This document shows, in pieces, positions 6,656-10,813 of a stretch of 10,813 bases of DNA (positions are counted from its first letter, which is position 1; each line of letters opens with the position of its first letter). The notes under the pieces were generated by a model, which was given only the letters and a program-made list of their open reading frames with translations, was not told where the DNA came from and made no database searches. Source of the stretch: Promicromonosporaceae bacterium (GTDB lineage Bacteria; Actinomycetota; Actinomycetes; Actinomycetales; Cellulomonadaceae); the NCBI GenBank assembly GCA_009780755.1, contig WQZL01000075.1, forward strand, positions 1 to 10,813, in the 5' to 3' direction. The translations under genes were made by a program, and so were the position numbers.

Positions 6656-7127
6656 GGACGATCAACCCGGCTGGCTCTACAAACACGTCAATGCTTAAGG
6701 AACGTCGCACCACCGACATCGACTGAGCGCGTTCGTGCAGCCGAGCGATGTCGTCATCGTTTGCGTGGGGGCCATCCTGCACGGTAATGCGGGGGCGCAA
6801 AGTGGGTGGCCCCATCACGCCATCGCCGCGCGAACCAAGGTGAGCCGAGCCGCGGGCGTCGTCGGTGTACTCCAGCACAACCAGGCCCACCTGCGAGGCA
6901 ACCTCCAAAAACCGGATCATGTGCGCCGCCGCGATAGAGGCCAAGAAGAGTTCGCCAGGGTTATACAGCGTCTTGGTGCCACGGAACCATTCGGGGGCAG
7001 ACATCTCCAGGGCATGGGTCTTATCGACGCCCGAAATCTGATGATCGCGCGAGTAACTTGCGTATGAACCCGTGCCGTTCGCGTCCGCCCAGGCGACGGA
7101 AACGTTGTACTGATGGTCAACGCTCAT
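6648..7127 (-). CDS. OsmC/Ohr-fold protein lacking both catalytic cysteines
   Basis: Encodes 159 residues, a full-length OsmC-type protein (Ohr and OsmC normally reduce organic peroxides with two cysteines). Family features seen: an N-terminal beta region, APEWFRG (44-50), YNPGELFLASIAAAHM (55-70) at the start of the core helix, and LHERAQSMSVVRRSLSIDV (130-148) before the last strand. Where relatives have Cys in SSCHM this protein has Ala68, and where they have Cys near HxxCFIANS it has Ser138. The whole protein contains no cysteine. It is therefore unlikely to be a peroxidase and may bind a ligand or act structurally. It starts 4 nt after uvrA and overlaps uvrC by 8 nt, so it is part of the repair operon. 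The ATG at 7127-7125 has only a weak AGG upstream. Confidence 0.9.
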   Translation of the reverse strand: MSVDHQYNVSVAWADANGTGSYASYSRDHQISGVDKTHALEMSAPEWFRGTKTLYNPGELFLASIAAAHMIRFLEVASQVGLVVLEYTDDARGSAHLGSRGDGVMGPPTLRPRITVQDGPHANDDDIARLHERAQSMSVVRRSLSIDVFVEPAGLIVLG

Positions 7128-7131
7128 GGGC

Positions 7132-9969
<2,838 letters not shown>

Positions 9970-9972
9970 CGG

Positions 9973-10003
9973 GCAAGCGTAGACCCAACCTCGCCATTCG
10001 CAC
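9973..10003 (-). promoter_or_regulatory. possible uvrA promoter, leaderless start
   Basis: On the minus strand TACGCT (TAnnnT type) ends 6 nt before the uvrA GTG, and TTGTGC lies 18 nt further upstream inside the SOS box. This spacing would start the transcript at or next to the GTG, giving a leaderless mRNA, which is common in actinobacteria and would explain the missing Shine-Dalgarno sequence. Both hexamers are weak matches (three of six each), so this is tentative. Confidence 0.3.
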
Positions 10004-10013
10004 AAGTGTTCGA
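9998..10013. promoter_or_regulatory. LexA operator (SOS box) upstream of uvrA
   Basis: TCGCACAAGTGTTCGA matches the actinobacterial/Gram-positive SOS consensus TCGAAC-N4-GTTCGA at 11 of 12 fixed positions; the only mismatch is C for A in the left half. It lies 28 nt before the GTG start of uvrA, overlapping the likely -35 region, the normal position for LexA repression. uvrA is a classic SOS gene, so control of the whole uvrA-osmC-uvrC operon by DNA damage is expected. Confidence 0.8.
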
Positions 10014-10027
10014 CGCGGTGCGTCGGG

Positions 10028-10147
10028 TTAGATAACGATGGCCACGCCGGGAAGGTCGCCGAAGCGGGCCTTGACATCATGCGTCAGCACCATGCGACCA
10101 GTCTCGGCTGAAGCTATCCATGCATTGGACTCTGATCGAAGCCGACT
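10028..10147 (-). pseudogene. 5'-truncated remnant of a PIN-like (DUF5615-type) toxin
   Basis: A minus-strand frame between a TAG at 10150-10148 and a TAA at 10030-10028 encodes about 39 residues containing ASAETGRMVLTHDV and ending LPGVAIVI. The pattern A-x2-xGR-(V/M)-(V/L)LTHD is typical of the C-terminal half of DUF5615-type PIN-like toxin proteins, where the Asp after Thr-His is a conserved acidic residue. The N-terminal half, with its own acidic residues, is missing, and no proper start or ribosome binding site is visible. I read it as decay of a second toxin-antitoxin locus next to hicAB. The family call comes from pattern memory on a short stretch. Confidence 0.4.
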
Positions 10148-10170
10148 CTATCGGATTGTGAGCAGAGTCC
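10127..10170. repeat. inverted repeat 3 nt after the hicB stop
   Basis: GGACTCTG (10127-10134) and CAGAGTCC (10163-10170) are perfect 8-bp inverted repeats. The 28-nt loop contains a nested CCGA-CTCTA-TCGG hairpin (10143-10155). In the hicAB transcript this forms a stem-loop just after hicB. No T-run follows on the minus strand, so it may be an mRNA-stabilising or Rho-linked 3' structure rather than a classic terminator, or the scar of the event that truncated the neighbouring toxin remnant. Confidence 0.5.
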
Positions 10171-10173
10171 CGC

Positions 10174-10581
10174 TCAGGCGGTGGCGCGCCGACGGCGAGC
10201 GAAGGTTGAGCCTGCGATCAGTTGTGAGACTCGCTGAGGGGACACCCCTAGAACATCGGCCACGTCGTTGCTGGACATTCCAGTTTGACGTAGTTCGATG
10301 GCAACCTGCTTGGATTGGGCCGCGACGGCCTGTTGCTGCACAGCCAAATCGCGCGCTGCGGCGCGTGCGTCGTGCACATGCTTTGATACTGCCGGATCGA
10401 GGCGTGGGATCACATCTACAGTGAACTCGGACTCGTCAACGTCGAACACTGCCGACAACATCCCGGCGGCGACGGTCGGAGCTGCCCGCAGGGAGCGTGC
10501 TTGGGTGACCCCGACCCCCTCAATCTCGATGGACCACCAGCGTCCCTCACGGGTCGCTACGGCGCTGTAGTGCTTACTCAT
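10174..10581 (-). CDS. hicB: HicB-type antitoxin with C-terminal HTH
   Basis: Encodes 135 residues. HicB binds and neutralises the HicA mRNA interferase and usually represses its own operon. Residues 5-45 (YSAVATREGRWWSIEIEGVG, then TQARSL) fit the HicB partial RNase H-like fold. Residues 65-95 form an Ala/Gln-rich helical linker. Residues 94-122 (ELRQTGMSSNDVADVLGVSP, then QRVSQLI) are a clear helix-turn-helix for DNA binding. The tail is Arg-rich. The ATG at 10581-10579 is chosen because it overlaps the hicA stop by 4 nt (ATGA) and has GGAAGG about 9 nt upstream; the longer frame to 10686 only shadows hicA. Confidence 0.85.
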   Translation of the reverse strand: MSKHYSAVATREGRWWSIEIEGVGVTQARSLRAAPTVAAGMLSAVFDVDESEFTVDVIPRLDPAVSKHVHDARAAARDLAVQQQAVAAQSKQVAIELRQTGMSSNDVADVLGVSPQRVSQLIAGSTFARRRRATA

Positions 10582-10787
10582 TGCAACCACCCTTCCGGCA
10601 GACATGGCATGTATTTGATGAGGCCACGCACAACACCGGGGGTGATCTTGCCGTGGCGAGGCAGCGGAGCACTGTGCTTGCCGCACGGGCAGGCGAACAC
10701 AGTGTGGCCACCCTTGTCACGCAGTAGCCTGCAGCCTGCAGCCGACAGCGCAGCAACTACATCCCTGCGTTTCATTGGCGTGACCAC
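10578..10787 (-). CDS. hicA: HicA-type mRNA interferase toxin
   Basis: Encodes 69 residues from GTG at 10787-10785, or 65 from the ATG at 10775-10773. HicA toxins have a double-stranded RNA-binding-like fold and cleave mRNA when not held by HicB. Visible family features: MKRRDVVAALSAAGCRLLRD as the first helix and strand, the active-site His28 in KGGHTVF, a basic loop, and LPRHGKITPGVVRGLIK as the closing strand and helix. The CPCGK at 33-37 adds two cysteines; a role in metal binding is open. Gene order hicA then hicB with a 4-nt overlap is standard. No ribosome binding site is visible before the GTG. Confidence 0.85.
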   Translation of the reverse strand: MVTPMKRRDVVAALSAAGCRLLRDKGGHTVFACPCGKHSAPLPRHGKITPGVVRGLIKYMPCLPEGWLQ

Positions 10788-10793
10788 TCAACT

Positions 10794-10810
10794 ATTCTAG
10801 TGGGGCTAGA
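10794..10810 (-). promoter_or_regulatory. hicAB -10 element with overlapping operator-like repeat
   Basis: On the minus strand TAGAAT (10799-10794, five of six to TATAAT) ends 6 nt before the GTG of hicA, so the transcript could be leaderless. TCTAG-N5-CTAGA (10796-10810) is a perfect 5-bp inverted repeat covering this -10, in the right place for autorepression by the HTH of HicB. The -35 would lie outside the window. Confidence 0.4.
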
Positions 10811-10813
10811 TAA

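Noticed and set aside
9970..10080. uvrA extended upstream to the ATG at 10080
   Set aside because: The extra 37 residues do not resemble UvrA, and the extension would cover the SOS box and promoter. The GTG at 9969 gives the standard UvrA length.
10582..10686. Longer HicB starting at 10686
   Set aside because: The extra 35 residues lie inside hicA in another frame. The ATG at 10581 has a good ribosome binding site and the classic 4-nt overlap with the hicA stop.

Overview
The window reads as chromosomal DNA of a fairly GC-rich actinobacterium (Actinomycetota). The support is the UvrA and UvrC sequences, the CPNDH form of the first UvrA zinc-finger pair, frequent GTG/TTG starts, an actinobacterial-type LexA site (TCGAAC-N4-GTTCGA), and a repeat resembling one I associate with actinobacterial genomes. 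I cannot name a genus; Propionibacteriaceae or a relative is only a guess. Every gene I support lies on the minus strand, so transcription runs from high to low coordinates.

Right edge (about 10800 to 10028): a hicA-hicB toxin-antitoxin pair with a 4-nt overlap. A -10 element and a small inverted repeat at the extreme edge may be its promoter and operator. Behind hicB lie an 8+8 bp inverted repeat and a 5'-truncated remnant that looks like the tail of a PIN-like (DUF5615-type) toxin.

Centre (10013 to 4685): a compact DNA-repair operon, uvrA - OsmC-family gene - uvrC, with a 4-nt gap and then an 8-nt overlap. A near-perfect SOS box sits 28 nt before the GTG that I take as the real uvrA start, which points to LexA control. 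The OsmC-family protein has no cysteine at all, so it cannot be a thiol peroxidase of the usual type. uvrC carries an in-frame REP-like insert bounded by 9-bp direct repeats in its variable linker.

Left (4655 to 175): a second operon with its own promoter and a visibly more AT-rich composition than the repair genes. It encodes a 101-residue helical protein, a 740-residue protein of unknown family, and two tandemly duplicated, membrane-anchored, two-domain cysteine proteins (305 and 301 residues). The genes are tightly coupled by overlaps. The layout (small helical partner, large effector-like protein, duplicated membrane proteins differing in patches) resembles an effector/immunity or secretion-linked cassette, but no domain I can name proves this. 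It is the best candidate here for an undescribed system. It also sits where rapZ-yvcK-whiA often follow uvrC in Gram-positive genomes, which suggests an inserted accessory island.

The first 174 bases hold no convincing gene, only a possible start of another minus-strand ORF leaving the window.
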